64,000 nt of DNA from Billgrantia aerodenitrificans (GTDB taxonomy: Bacteria; Pseudomonadota; Gammaproteobacteria; Pseudomonadales; Halomonadaceae). The position numbers and the translations under genes are program-made. The notes beneath the pieces are model-generated. The model worked only from the letters and a program-made list of their open reading frames with translations, was not told the origin of the DNA and ran no database searches. Shown piece by piece: positions 45,199 through 52,762 of the stretch. The DNA lies in contig NZ_JABFTV010000009.1 of assembly GCF_021404405.1 (NCBI RefSeq), positions 62,001-126,000 on the forward strand. The letters are read 5' to 3'. The number at the start of each line of letters is the position of its first letter. The stretch's first letter is position 1.

Positions 45199-45797
45199 TC
45201 AGTCGGCTTGGCGGCGGGGTTCAGCTGCCTCTCGACGAATGAACGCTTCCAGGGCCTCGGGGTGAACCATGGCGCTCCGCTGATATTTCGCTAGCAGGCC
45301 GCCCAACGCCTCAGCTTGCTTCTCCGCGATCAGGCGGGCGAGGCTGGTTGTGGTGGGCTTGTCGGCCAAGGCTTCTTCCACCTCAGCGGCGTGTTCATCA
45401 TCTGCGCCACTATCGGCCTCGGGGTAGGCGTCCCGATACCATTCTAGGCCGGTCATGGAGCGCTCCAGCAGCTCGGACAGCCGCTCCACATGCGCCGCCA
45501 GGGCGCTGTACTGTACTGCTCCTCTTTTTGGATTGCGCGCCTCACCAGGCCCTCACGGTGGCGAAGCCGGGTTTCCAAGGCGTCACGCTCCTGACCTATC
45601 GATGGCCTTCCCCCGGCCATGCGCTGCACGTTCTCCCAGGTCTCCTCATAGATCGGCCAGCCGGACTCGACGCAAACACACTCCATCGGTGGATGCCCGA
45701 TCTGCTCCAACCAGAGGCGCAGTTCCTCGTCCAGTTCCGGCGTCAGGTGCTTACGCTTGACCACCCAGTAGCGATGCTCACGTTGAAATTCAGCCAT
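45199..45797 (-). pseudogene. Phage-like gene broken by a 5-bp duplication
   Basis: Two overlapping frames form one protein of about 200 residues. The first (45797 down to about 45500) begins M-A-E-F-Q-R-E-H-R-Y-W-V-V-K-R-K-H-L and ends R-A-I-Q-K-E-E-Q-Y-S before running into junk. The second frame resumes exactly there as A-L-A-A-H-V-E-R-L-S-E-L-L-E-R-S and continues to 45199. At the break the minus strand reads CAGTACAGTACAGC; removing one AGTAC copy restores a single frame. The N-terminal region resembles phage/island proteins of unknown function, and the C-terminal half is acidic and helical. Confidence 0.75.
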
Positions 45798-45857
45798 TCT
45801 CCACCTCCTCGCTCTCTTCCCGCCACGGCTCCCGCGCCTTGATCGGGCTGCCGCACA

Positions 45858-46049
45858 TCACGCAGCGGTGGTGGTGCCGGTCAGCCGACCGAAGTCGGCG
45901 ATTGCGGCCGGGTCCAAGTCAACGCCGCCGATGCAGCGAAAACGGGCTTCCATGCTGCCGACGCGGGCATGGCCGCGGTTGAAACCCTTGGCGCCGGCAC
46001 CCAGGCCCCAAAAGAGGTGGAAGTGTTTGACCTCGCGTTGCTCGAGCAT
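45858..46049 (-). pseudogene. N-terminal stub of a phage-type C5-cytosine DNA methyltransferase
   Basis: 63 residues: H-F-H-L-F-W-G-L-G-A-G-A-K-G-F-N-R-G, then F-R-C-I-G-G-V-D-L-D-P-A-A. This matches the SAM-binding first motif and following strand of phage-encoded cytosine methyltransferases, which run to several hundred residues. After F-G-R-L-T-G-T the homology stops. A different frame just downstream reads H-H-R-C-V-M-C-G-S-P-I-K-A-R-E, like the C-terminus of a zinc-finger protein. A deletion has therefore fused two genes. Motif I has Trp where Cys or Ala is usual. The fragment cannot be active. Confidence 0.65.
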
Positions 46050-46168
46050 GCTGTTCTCCTAGAAACTAAAAAGCCCAGCGCGAACTGGATAAACGTGAAA
46101 AGCGCGGCACCAGGGACCGCAGCGAAAGGGTTAAGCTGAAGGGGTACCCACAGACGCAGGGCATCATC

Positions 46169-46663
46169 ATGAAAAAGCGCTACGTGCTCCCACTGGCTCT
46201 TTCACTGAGCTTCTCGACCGCCACCCTTGGGCAGGAAAGCAGCAGCCTTCCAGCAGCCATGAATGTGATCATGGTGGTGACAGACGATGGCGAGGTTCAG
46301 CTCTACGAGGCACAGCAGGAAGCGCCGATGCTCATGCTTGAGGATCCGGACAGACCCGGCTCTTACGTCACCCTGTCCAGTCTCGAAGGCGGCGATCCGC
46401 AAGCGGTGTTCTTCCCGCCTGGGTACCACTTTGAACCTGGCTCGCAGGGCAGCATGGTCTTGGGCCAGCGCGTGCCTGAAGAGCGGCAACGAAGCGTGGT
46501 TGGCTCCCTGGTGGATTACGCATCCAACCACGCCATTGCCGCCGCTGAAGCCTTCTGCGGTAGCCAGAACATGCGTCCAGAGTCGATCAGTGTGGCGGCC
46601 GGCGCCGGGCTGCAGGTCTCCGTGACATGGAATGTGGAACGGGCCTGTCAGGCCGGGGAGTAG
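46169..46663 (+). CDS. Secreted protein of unknown function
   Basis: 164 residues with a clear signal peptide (M-K-K-R-Y-V-L-P-L-A-L-S-L-S, cleavage near T-L-G-Q). The mature part is acidic and has two Cys residues (one in F-C-G-S-Q, one near the C-terminus in R-A-C-Q-A), possibly a disulfide. I recognise no family. It is the only plus-strand gene I accept in the island, and its base composition is like the host. A weak AGGG lies before the ATG. Confidence 0.6.
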   Translation: MKKRYVLPLALSLSFSTATLGQESSSLPAAMNVIMVVTDDGEVQLYEAQQEAPMLMLEDPDRPGSYVTLSSLEGGDPQAVFFPPGYHFEPGSQGSMVLGQRVPEERQRSVVGSLVDYASNHAIAAAEAFCGSQNMRPESISVAAGAGLQVSVTWNVERACQAGE

Positions 46664-46724
46664 GTTGAACCCTTATTAATTCCTCAGAAAGGCCACTCTT
46701 TAGGCGGCCATATGGGGGTATAGA

Positions 46725-47573
46725 TTACCGTCGAGATGGAATTGTTTTCTTTAGGCTTCTAGTCGTTCTCTCGACTATGAACGCCCGATATAGAAAAGCA
46801 TCAAGAATCTCGGCCAATCCTTTTAATTCTATGAACGAGGGCTTCCATCCTCTATGTGCTGCTGCGCTTCCTGCATCAGTCAGTGCTAGTAAAGCATCGT
46901 GTTCCTCCAAGCTAATCTTTCTCCTACCAAGAAGAGTCTGAATCTTTTTTCGAAAAGAAAGATTTGCATCAACCCCAATTAGCTCTGCTGCATAATCAAA
47001 AGCAGTTCGAATCCCGGTCCCAGCCAAAATATTTAGATTATTATCTATTGCCACTCTCACCTCAGTAACAATCTCATCTAATCTAGCATCAATTCGTATT
47101 AGCTGTTTATGCCACTCAGGACGCGGCAGTTTTTCTGTAATGGGCCAAGTGGTTTCGATGTCACCATCATCTCCTTCAACCTCTCCCGTTCTTTCGTCGT
47201 ACCATGTATTACTATACTCAGAACAATATTCAGTACTCTGAAAGAAGGCAGTCTCGCATCCGCGGCACTCCACAATGCGGAACACGTTACCTCCCCAGAT
47301 TGATCCGCCTTCGTCAGACCACTCTTTTGAATGTACGGCGACAACATCGCACTTCCTATACCCTAAGCACTTTGGGCAGCTCGACGTGACCACCTTATCT
47401 CTGATATCAACCACATTTTTTCTCACATAAGCTATATCAACAGCATGCAGCTTACTCGATTGAAATATCTTTTTGCTAGCAATGTCCCAGCTTCTCCTCC
47501 TAGGCGCAGCCTTGGCACAGCCAGAGCGGTTGAATTCGTGGGGGCGTGACGTGCCCCGGTCGGCATTGCCCAC
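46725..47573 (-). CDS. AT-rich zinc-ribbon protein with DUF4145-like C-terminus
   Basis: Up to 282 residues. An internal zinc ribbon has C-P-K-C and C-R-G-C pairs. The C-terminal half (L-N-I-L-A-G-T-G-I-R-T-A-F-D-Y, K-I-Q-T-L-L, L-L-A-L-T-D-A-G-S-A-A-A-H-R-G) resembles the DUF4145 domain, found in proteins near restriction-modification and other defence genes. Function is unknown. Codon use is strongly AT-rich from about 46.7 to 47.48 kb, while the first 30 codons are GC-rich and unlike it, so the true N-terminus may have been replaced at a junction near 47.49 kb. The start is uncertain. Confidence 0.6.
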   Translation of the reverse strand: MGNADRGTSRPHEFNRSGCAKAAPRRRSWDIASKKIFQSSKLHAVDIAYVRKNVVDIRDKVVTSSCPKCLGYRKCDVVAVHSKEWSDEGGSIWGGNVFRIVECRGCETAFFQSTEYCSEYSNTWYDERTGEVEGDDGDIETTWPITEKLPRPEWHKQLIRIDARLDEIVTEVRVAIDNNLNILAGTGIRTAFDYAAELIGVDANLSFRKKIQTLLGRRKISLEEHDALLALTDAGSAAAHRGWKPSFIELKGLAEILDAFLYRAFIVERTTRSLKKTIPSRR

Positions 47574-47744
47574 ACCTACCGCTTGGCGGTGCCGCTCATC
47601 CCGTTACAGCCGACCCCATGGCGGTGGTGGCGAGGTAGAGCGAAGGAGGTCGGCGCGTCGCCGCAGCTCGTGGATATTCGGTGCTGGTAACCCACCGGCC
47701 GTGCCCGTCCGTGCGAGCAGCGCGGTGACGGCCGGATGTGCGTG

Positions 47745-48130
47745 TCAGGCGGCCTTTCGCCGTTGCCGGGCGGCATCGACGCGGCCAATGGTCATAACCG
47801 GCCAGGACTGCCAGATCTCTTTGGGCAGGAACCGGCGCAATGTGTGGAGGTGACGCCGATGGCGCCGGCGAGATCGGAGCGGGAGAGGCGGCGGCCGCGG
47901 TATTCCTTGGCGATAGCCACCAGGGGCTTGCCGTGGGCGGCCTCGGAGTTTTGGATTGCCTGGGCGCTACAGTGCCGCGCGTGCTTCAGGCCTCGCTCCG
48001 CTGCTCGGCGCCTCACAACTGCCGGGGTGTGGCCGACGATTTGGCCGATTTTGTCAATAGGGGTGCCGATGCTGTAGTGGTGATCCTGCAGCTCCAGTTT
48101 CCGACCATTCCATTCACGCCAGCGGATACT
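47745..48130 (-). pseudogene. Frameshifted small HTH-like protein
   Basis: An open frame reads I-R-W-R-E-W-N-G-R-K-L-E-L-Q, then I-G-Q-I-V-G-H-T-P-A-V-V-R-R-R and L-S-R-S-D-L-A-G-A-I-G-V-T-S-T, like two helix-turn-helix segments. It then breaks. A second frame continues as L-R-R-F-L-P-K-E-I-W-Q-S-W-P-V to a stop at 47745. The break lies in TCCACACATTG; removing one CA gives T-S-T-L-R-R-F-L-P. No start codon upstream can be assigned with confidence. Bases 47574-47744 show no gene. Confidence 0.5.
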
Positions 48131-48138
48131 TATCTTTA

Positions 48139-48483
48139 CTAGGTACCTGCCACGTAGGCCTCGCTAGTGCCGGCGACGAACAGTGCTGTGCTGTAGTGAA
48201 AGTCATAGCGAATGGAAAGCTCATGAAGCATGGCCCGCTCGCCGATAGTCGGGTCGGTGACAAATCGTAGTATTCTGGCCTTCGGAATGAGAAAGAGCCC
48301 CGCAGGGCCCAGTGTCGTCAGGGAGCGAAGGTGCCTAGCAGGCACTCGCTGTATGCAAGCGTCGGTGATGTCGCCAGCGAATTCCTTGGCAATCTCTTTC
48401 TCCGTGGCTTCCAGCACCATGCCCGCAAGCGGAAGCTCGATTCGCCCTTGGCGATCGTAGCCACCCTCAAAACGGCAACGACC
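48139..48483 (-). pseudogene. Gene fragment of unknown function
   Basis: An open frame of about 115 codons without a convincing start: F-E-G-G-Y-D-R-Q-G-R-I-E-L-P-L-A-G-M-V-L-E, then helical and strand-rich sequence to A-Y-V-A-G-T. The only ATG is internal, at 48420. The amphipathic pattern looks like real protein, but the 5' part is missing or in another frame. I do not recognise it. Bases 48484-48754 hold nothing I can support. Confidence 0.35.
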
Positions 48484-48754
48484 TCATCACCTGCCTGTCG
48501 GCGCTGCCTGGTCACGCGCGACCCGGCATACACTCTCCTACACCTTCTGCCCCCGCTCGAGTAGATAGTTCCAGTAGCCACTGGCCTAGTACAGATCCAT
48601 GAGTCTGACCCGGCCGCTTACCAAGTGGCCTTGCTACACAACGTGATATTCAATGACACGATCCCACAAAGACGATGCGCGGCGCAGGCTGAGCCAGCCG
48701 CGGCGTTCCAGGAGCTTGCACTATTGCACGCTGCGGTAGCCCTCATCCATGTGG

Positions 48755-49057
48755 TCAGCGGCGCTTGCCGGAAAAAGCGCATCCTGATGCACGATGCCAA
48801 GGGGCAAGCATGTCATCCTTGGCTCCACACTTTTTGCGCCGCTTGGGTTTTGCCTTAGTCTTCTCTTTCTGGCGGAACTTAAGTTTTTTATCAGCAGCGA
48901 TCCTTCTGAGCTGCTCTTTTCTAAAGCGCTCCTCGGGTGTCAGTTCGATTTCTGTCTTTTCCTCTGGGAAGCGACCGCGCTCTAAAAGCTGCTCAGCAGC
49001 AATCTTCTTTCGCGCACGATACCCATCGATCCGCTCCCGTGATGTCTTCTTGGCCAC
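48755..49057 (-). CDS. Small basic protein of unknown function
   Basis: About 100 residues, very rich in Lys and Arg: M-A-K-K-T-S-R-E-R-I-D-G-Y-R-A-R-K-K, then T-P-E-E-R-F-R-K-E-Q-L-R and a K-rich tail. It starts with GTG at 49057, with GGGAG about 6 bp upstream; a TTG at 49075 is possible but less likely. A nucleic-acid-binding role is plausible from charge only. It is the cargo gene nearest the right attachment site. Confidence 0.5.
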   Translation of the reverse strand: MAKKTSRERIDGYRARKKIAAEQLLERGRFPEEKTEIELTPEERFRKEQLRRIAADKKLKFRQKEKTKAKPKRRKKCGAKDDMLAPWHRASGCAFSGKRR

Positions 49058-49113
49058 CCCCACTCCCTCACCCAATGCTACTTGCTATGCCCATCATAGC
49101 GGGTTGCACTGCT

Positions 49114-49132
49114 TGGTCGCAGACTGGTCGCA
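49114..49132 (+). repeat. Right pair of 8-bp repeats, candidate integrase arm sites
   Basis: TGGTCGCA at 49114-49121 and 49125-49132, 11 bp start to start, same orientation as the pair at 43218-43236. It lies 112 bp inside the right attachment site and is not in a coding region. Confidence 0.65.
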
Positions 49133-49243
49133 GTCTGCATGCTACAATCGCGCATCTTTCTAACATGCCAGCCAGCTAAGTGATTGAAGTAACAGGAAAG
49201 AGCGATGCAGGCGCATCCTCGACTAGCCTGGAAACGAACCTAG

Positions 49244-49293
49244 AATCTCTCGGTGGCAACACCGTGCCGGTTCAAGCCCGGCTCCGGGCACCA
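49244..49293 (+). repeat. Right attachment site (attR), partial tRNA-Leu copy
   Basis: A 50-bp copy of the tRNA-Leu 3' half including the variable arm and CCA, with one mismatch in the T loop. The sequence diverges immediately on both sides. It marks the right border of the island, 88 bp before the nadB start. It lacks the 5' half and is not a functional tRNA. Confidence 0.92.
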
Positions 49294-49381
49294 GGCTCTT
49301 CGCTATCCCACTCTCATCCCTGTAACCTCAGGCACCTTTGAGCCAAGCTGGCTGATGCAACAGGCTTCAGCGAGAACCCGC

Positions 49382-50980
49382 ATGGCCCCAAGCATACTGG
49401 CTCGTAGCGAACATGACGTACTGGTCATCGGTGGCGGTGTCGCCGGCCTGACCCTCGCCCTGCATGCCGCCGAGACGCGTCGCGTCACACTGGTGCGCCC
49501 CGCCAACGACGACCAGGGTGCCAGCCGCTGGGCCCAGGGCGGCATTGCCGCGGTGCTCTCCCCCCAGGACGACTTCGATGCCCACGTAGCGGATACACTG
49601 GTGGCCGGCGATGGGCTGTGTGACGAGCGGGCCGTGCGCTTTACCGTCGAACAGGGGCCCGGGGCCATCGAATGGCTGCTCTCGCTCGGCGTGCCCTTCA
49701 CCCGCGACGACAGTCCCACCGCCAGCTACCCCTACCACCTGACTCGCGAAGGCGGACACGGTACGCGCCGCATCATCCACGCCGAGGATGCCACCGGACG
49801 TGCCGTGCTGGATACGCTGAAGCGCCATGCCGAGGGGCATGCCGCCATCACAATCCGCGACGACCTGGTGGCCATCGAGCTACTGTCGGACAGCGAGAAC
49901 CGCTGTCGCGGCGCACGCTGCCTGGATGAGCAAGGCCAGCTGCAAGAACTGGTGGCCAACGACACCGTGCTGGCCACCGGCGGCGCCAGCGGCATCTATC
50001 GCCATGCCACCAGCCCACACCCTGCCAGCGGCGAAGGTATGATGATGGCGGCCGAACTGGGCGCCGAGCTGATGAACCTCGAGTTCCAGCAGTTTCACCC
50101 CACCTGTCTCTTCGATCCGGAAGGCCCACCCTTCCTCATCAGCGAAGCAGTGCGCGGCGAAGGCGGACGCCTCTACAGCACCGACGGACGCCGCTTCATG
50201 CCGGAACTCGACCCCCGCGCCGAACTGGCACCGCGCGACATCGTCGCCCGCGCCATCGACGCCGAGATGCAGCGCACCGGCTCGCCCCATGTCTGGCTGG
50301 ACGTGACACACCTGGGCGAAACGGCCATCCGTCATCACTTCCCTACCATCCATGCCCACTGCCTTGGCCGCGGCCTGGACATCACCCGGCAGCCGATCCC
50401 CGTGGTGCCCGCCGCCCACTACAGCTGCGGCGGGATTGCCACCGACCCGGACGGCCGCTCCAGCGTGCCGCATCTGTATGCCATCGGGGAAGTGGCCTGC
50501 ACGGGCCTGCATGGAGCCAACCGCATGGCCAGTAACTCGCTGCTGGAGTGCCTGGTCTTTGCCCGTAGCTGCGCTGCCAGACTGGCGCACGCCGAAGCAA
50601 CCGCCCCGGCGTCGCTGACGCCTTCACATTCAGGGAGTGGGTCGGTCGACGCCGAACGTATTCAGCAATGGCGTCTTCGTATGCGCAGCGTCATGAGCCA
50701 GCATGTGGCAATCGTGCGCCGCGACGCAGGGCTTGAGGCCGCTGCCGACGAACTGGACGCGCTGATACATGAGGTGCGAAGCGCCATCGCCAATGCCGCA
50801 CCCAGCACGGCGCTGGCAAGTCTGTGGCATGCGCTCAGGCTGGCCCGCCTGACCGTCAAGGCGGCGCGCATGCGCCGCGAATCCCGCGGGCTGCACTACA
50901 ACCCCGATTGCCCGGAGCACGTGAAGACCGGCCTGACACCACTACCGTCGCGCCTGCATCTGCACGACCTGAGCCTGTAA
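49382..50980 (+). CDS. nadB: L-aspartate oxidase
   Basis: About 532 residues. It oxidises L-aspartate to iminoaspartate, the first step of de novo NAD synthesis, using FAD. The N-terminal V-I-G-G-G-V-A-G-L-T binds FAD. R-W-A-Q-G-G-I-A-A-V, E-F-Q-Q-F-H-P-T, A-A-H-Y-S-C-G-G-I and G-E-V-A-C-T-G-L-H-G-A-N-R-M-A-S-N-S are family hallmarks. The ATG at 49382 starts the protein at the usual place; longer in-frame starts reach into the attachment site. nadA and nadC are not in the window. Confidence 0.95.
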   Translation: MAPSILARSEHDVLVIGGGVAGLTLALHAAETRRVTLVRPANDDQGASRWAQGGIAAVLSPQDDFDAHVADTLVAGDGLCDERAVRFTVEQGPGAIEWLLSLGVPFTRDDSPTASYPYHLTREGGHGTRRIIHAEDATGRAVLDTLKRHAEGHAAITIRDDLVAIELLSDSENRCRGARCLDEQGQLQELVANDTVLATGGASGIYRHATSPHPASGEGMMMAAELGAELMNLEFQQFHPTCLFDPEGPPFLISEAVRGEGGRLYSTDGRRFMPELDPRAELAPRDIVARAIDAEMQRTGSPHVWLDVTHLGETAIRHHFPTIHAHCLGRGLDITRQPIPVVPAAHYSCGGIATDPDGRSSVPHLYAIGEVACTGLHGANRMASNSLLECLVFARSCAARLAHAEATAPASLTPSHSGSGSVDAERIQQWRLRMRSVMSQHVAIVRRDAGLEAAADELDALIHEVRSAIANAAPSTALASLWHALRLARLTVKAARMRRESRGLHYNPDCPEHVKTGLTPLPSRLHLHDLSL

Positions 50981-51028
50981 CGGCGCCATCCGGCCTGCGC
51001 TCAGCCGATACGCCGCGCGTCATCGCAC

Positions 51029-51295
51029 TAGGCTGTGTCTGGAAAGTCGGCGAGCGAAGGTCAGGGCTAGGCCCGTTCCCTACGGGCCAACGCACTTCCC
51101 ACATCCATGTGGGTCGCAAGGCAAAAATCAGCGACAAATCGGCAGGGAAGCCGATTTGGGCAGCTCCGCTGCTCGAAGAGCGAGCGACAGGGATGTCGCG
51201 AGTCAAAAGACGGAGTTTACGTGGTGTAAATGAGTACTTTGAGCTGATTTTTAACGCCGTATGGCCAAGCGCAGCCAGTTTTCAGACGTAGCCTA
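51029..51295. mobile_element. MITE-like element with 19-bp terminal inverted repeats
   Basis: The left end TAGGCTGTGTCTGGAAAGT (51029-51047) matches the reverse complement of the right end (51277-51295, TAGGCTACGTCTGAAAACT) at 15 of 19 positions. The outer TA at both ends would fit a TA target-site duplication, as in IS630/Tc1-mariner-type elements. The 267-bp body encodes no transposase and has internal palindromes (CCCACATCCATGTGGG; AAATCGGC with GCCGATTT). Its right end runs into the last codons of the ygfX gene. Confidence 0.6.
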
Positions 51296-51677
51296 AGGCG
51301 CGGCGCAGCTGGCGTAACGCATCGCCGGGCGCGCTGTCGGGCCATAGCCATGTCCTGCGTCCGTCGAGTTTCAGCGCGAGCAGCCAGGGGCCAAGGTAAT
51401 CGCAAGTCAACCTGACCGGCACCGCCTCGACAGTAGGCTCAGGCTGCCACGACCAACGCCAGCCGCCGGCTGCTTCCGGATGCATGTGCAATACGCCACG
51501 TGCCTGCCCGCACCACAGCCACCAAGCCAGCGGCACCAGCCACCCCACGGCCGGCACTGTCAGCCAGCTCGGCCCGAAGTGGAGCACGACCCCCGTGACC
51601 AGTACGGCCAGCAGAAACTGACAGCACCACGCCAGCCTAGACGGGGCGATGAGGATCGTTGTCGGCGTTCTCGGCAT
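51282..51677 (-). CDS. YgfX/CptA-family membrane protein, C-terminus set by inserted element
   Basis: 131 residues. Two membrane helices (about 17-35 and 40-57) lie in the YgfX pattern, followed by a small soluble part with L-G-P-W-L-L-A-L-K-L-D-G-R-R and W-P-D-S. YgfX-family genes lie with sdhE; in E. coli YgfX was described as a toxin (CptA), and a role in flavoprotein maturation is also discussed. It overlaps sdhE by 41 bp. The last codons (TTA GGC TAC GTC TGA) lie inside the right end of the MITE-like element, so the original C-terminus has been replaced. Confidence 0.82.
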   Translation of the reverse strand: MPRTPTTILIAPSRLAWCCQFLLAVLVTGVVLHFGPSWLTVPAVGWLVPLAWWLWCGQARGVLHMHPEAAGGWRWSWQPEPTVEAVPVRLTCDYLGPWLLALKLDGRRTWLWPDSAPGDALRQLRRALGYV

Positions 51678-51930
51678 GTTGCTGTATCAGCGTCACGATA
51701 CGCTGAAACTCCGGGGCAGGCGGATCACGCCTCATCAGCCAGGCGAACAGATCCTGGTCTTCACCTTCGATCAGTGCTCGGTAGGCGGCTTGGTCGTCGT
51801 CGCCCAACTGATCGTAGCAGTGCTCGAGGAAGGGAATCAGTAGCAGGTCGAGCTCCCACATTCCGCGCCGTGAATGCCAATAGAGCCGCTTGCGCAAGGC
51901 TGCAGCATCGGGGGTGTTCGCTTCGCTCAA
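51637..51930 (-). CDS. sdhE: FAD assembly factor SdhE
   Basis: 97 residues. SdhE promotes covalent flavinylation of succinate dehydrogenase. The hallmark R-K-R-L-Y-W-H-S-R-R-G-M-W-E-L-D contains the R-G-x-x-E motif needed for function, and Y-x-x-L and D-L-F-A-W-L follow. It starts with TTG at 51930 preceded by GAGG. It is coupled to ygfX downstream. Confidence 0.94.
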   Translation of the reverse strand: MSEANTPDAAALRKRLYWHSRRGMWELDLLLIPFLEHCYDQLGDDDQAAYRALIEGEDQDLFAWLMRRDPPAPEFQRIVTLIQQHAENADNDPHRPV

Positions 51931-52132
51931 CGTCGGCCTCGGTGGTCTGAAAGAATGGCCAACCAGTATACCGAACCCTCGAAAATACGGCAGCGCCTAC
52001 CCTCACATTGTGCGATTTCCTTGACCATGGTCGTAGTGCGTTGTTTTATCACGATTTGAGCAGTATGCTGAGGGTAGAATAAGAATGCCGCCCAGTCCCA
52101 CCGGACCGGGAATCGCCTGGAGAGATGACCCG

Positions 52133-52429
52133 ATGACCAAATCCGAATTGATCGAGCAAATCGCCATGCGACAGCCCGAGCTTTCGATCAAGGAAGTCGA
52201 ATCTGCGGTTCGCCTGATCCTCGATGACATCACCGACACCCTGGCCGAAGGCGGGCGTGTCGAAATAAGGGGTTTCGGCAGTTTTTCCTTGCACTATCGT
52301 GAGCCGCGGGTTGGTCGCAACCCCAAGACCGGGGATCCGGTCGCGCTGGAGGGCAAGTTCGTGCCACACTTCAAACCCGGCAAGGAGCTTCGCGAGCAGG
52401 TCAATGCCAGCCGCGCCCTCGGCTATTAA
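52133..52429 (+). CDS. ihfB: Integration host factor beta subunit
   Basis: 98 residues, a DNA-bending protein of the HU/IHF family. M-T-K-S-E-L-I-E at the start, the loop [11 protein letters not shown], then R-x-G-R-N-P-K-T-G and a conserved Pro region match IhfB. The start at 52133 is the family's. In many gammaproteobacteria rpsA precedes ihfB; here the upstream gene is sdhE, divergent, with about 200 bp between. Confidence 0.96.
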   Translation: MTKSELIEQIAMRQPELSIKEVESAVRLILDDITDTLAEGGRVEIRGFGSFSLHYREPRVGRNPKTGDPVALEGKFVPHFKPGKELREQVNASRALGY

Positions 52430-52456
52430 TTTTTCGAACTAACAAGGGATAGACAC

Positions 52457-52762
52457 ATGCGTTGGCTCAAAGGCCTGATCGTTGCCATCATTCTGCTGGC
52501 GGTCCTGCTTGTCGGCATCCTCTTTGCCGTCAACAACCAGCAGACGGTACCGCTGAACCTGATCTGGCTGGAGCTGCCGGCAGTATCGCTCTCCGTCTGG
52601 CTCCTGGCCGCCCTGGTGAGTGGCGTCATGCTGGGAATGCTGGCGATGACGGGAGTCTGGCTGCGGCTGCGCACTGCACTCTCCCGCGCCCAGCGGCTGA
52701 ACCGCCAGCAGCGCAAGGAACTCGACCGGCTTCGCGTTCAGGAGCTCAAGGAACTGCCCTAA
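52457..52762 (+). CDS. lapA: Lipopolysaccharide assembly protein A
   Basis: 101 residues (YciS): two membrane helices (about 5-25 and 42-66) with the N-N-x-Q-x-V-x-L-N motif between them, and a basic coiled C-terminus. LapA works with LapB to control LpxC degradation by FtsH. The stop is immediately followed by the lapB start, with no gap. Confidence 0.93.
   Translation: MRWLKGLIVAIILLAVLLVGILFAVNNQQTVPLNLIWLELPAVSLSVWLLAALVSGVMLGMLAMTGVWLRLRTALSRAQRLNRQQRKELDRLRVQELKELP

Larger units (their letters stand above)
43171..49243. mobile_element. Decaying integrative island in tRNA-Leu
   Basis: About 6.1 kb lies between the two 50-bp attachment repeats. An integrase sits at the tRNA end pointing toward it, as is usual for tRNA-targeting integrases. 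The cargo is small phage-like reading frames, an AT-rich insert (about 46.7-47.5 kb) and several frameshifted or truncated genes. No capsid, terminase, replication or conjugation gene can be recognised, so it is a remnant, and with its own integrase broken it cannot move unaided. Flanking genes pgsA and nadB are chromosomal. Confidence 0.9.

Noticed and set aside
47574-47744. Short frames on both strands beside the AT-rich gene
   Set aside because: GC-rich frames with no ribosome site and no protein-like pattern; probably remnants.
49244-49293. A second tRNA-Leu gene
   Set aside because: Only the 3' half is present; no D arm or 5' acceptor strand. It is the right attachment site.
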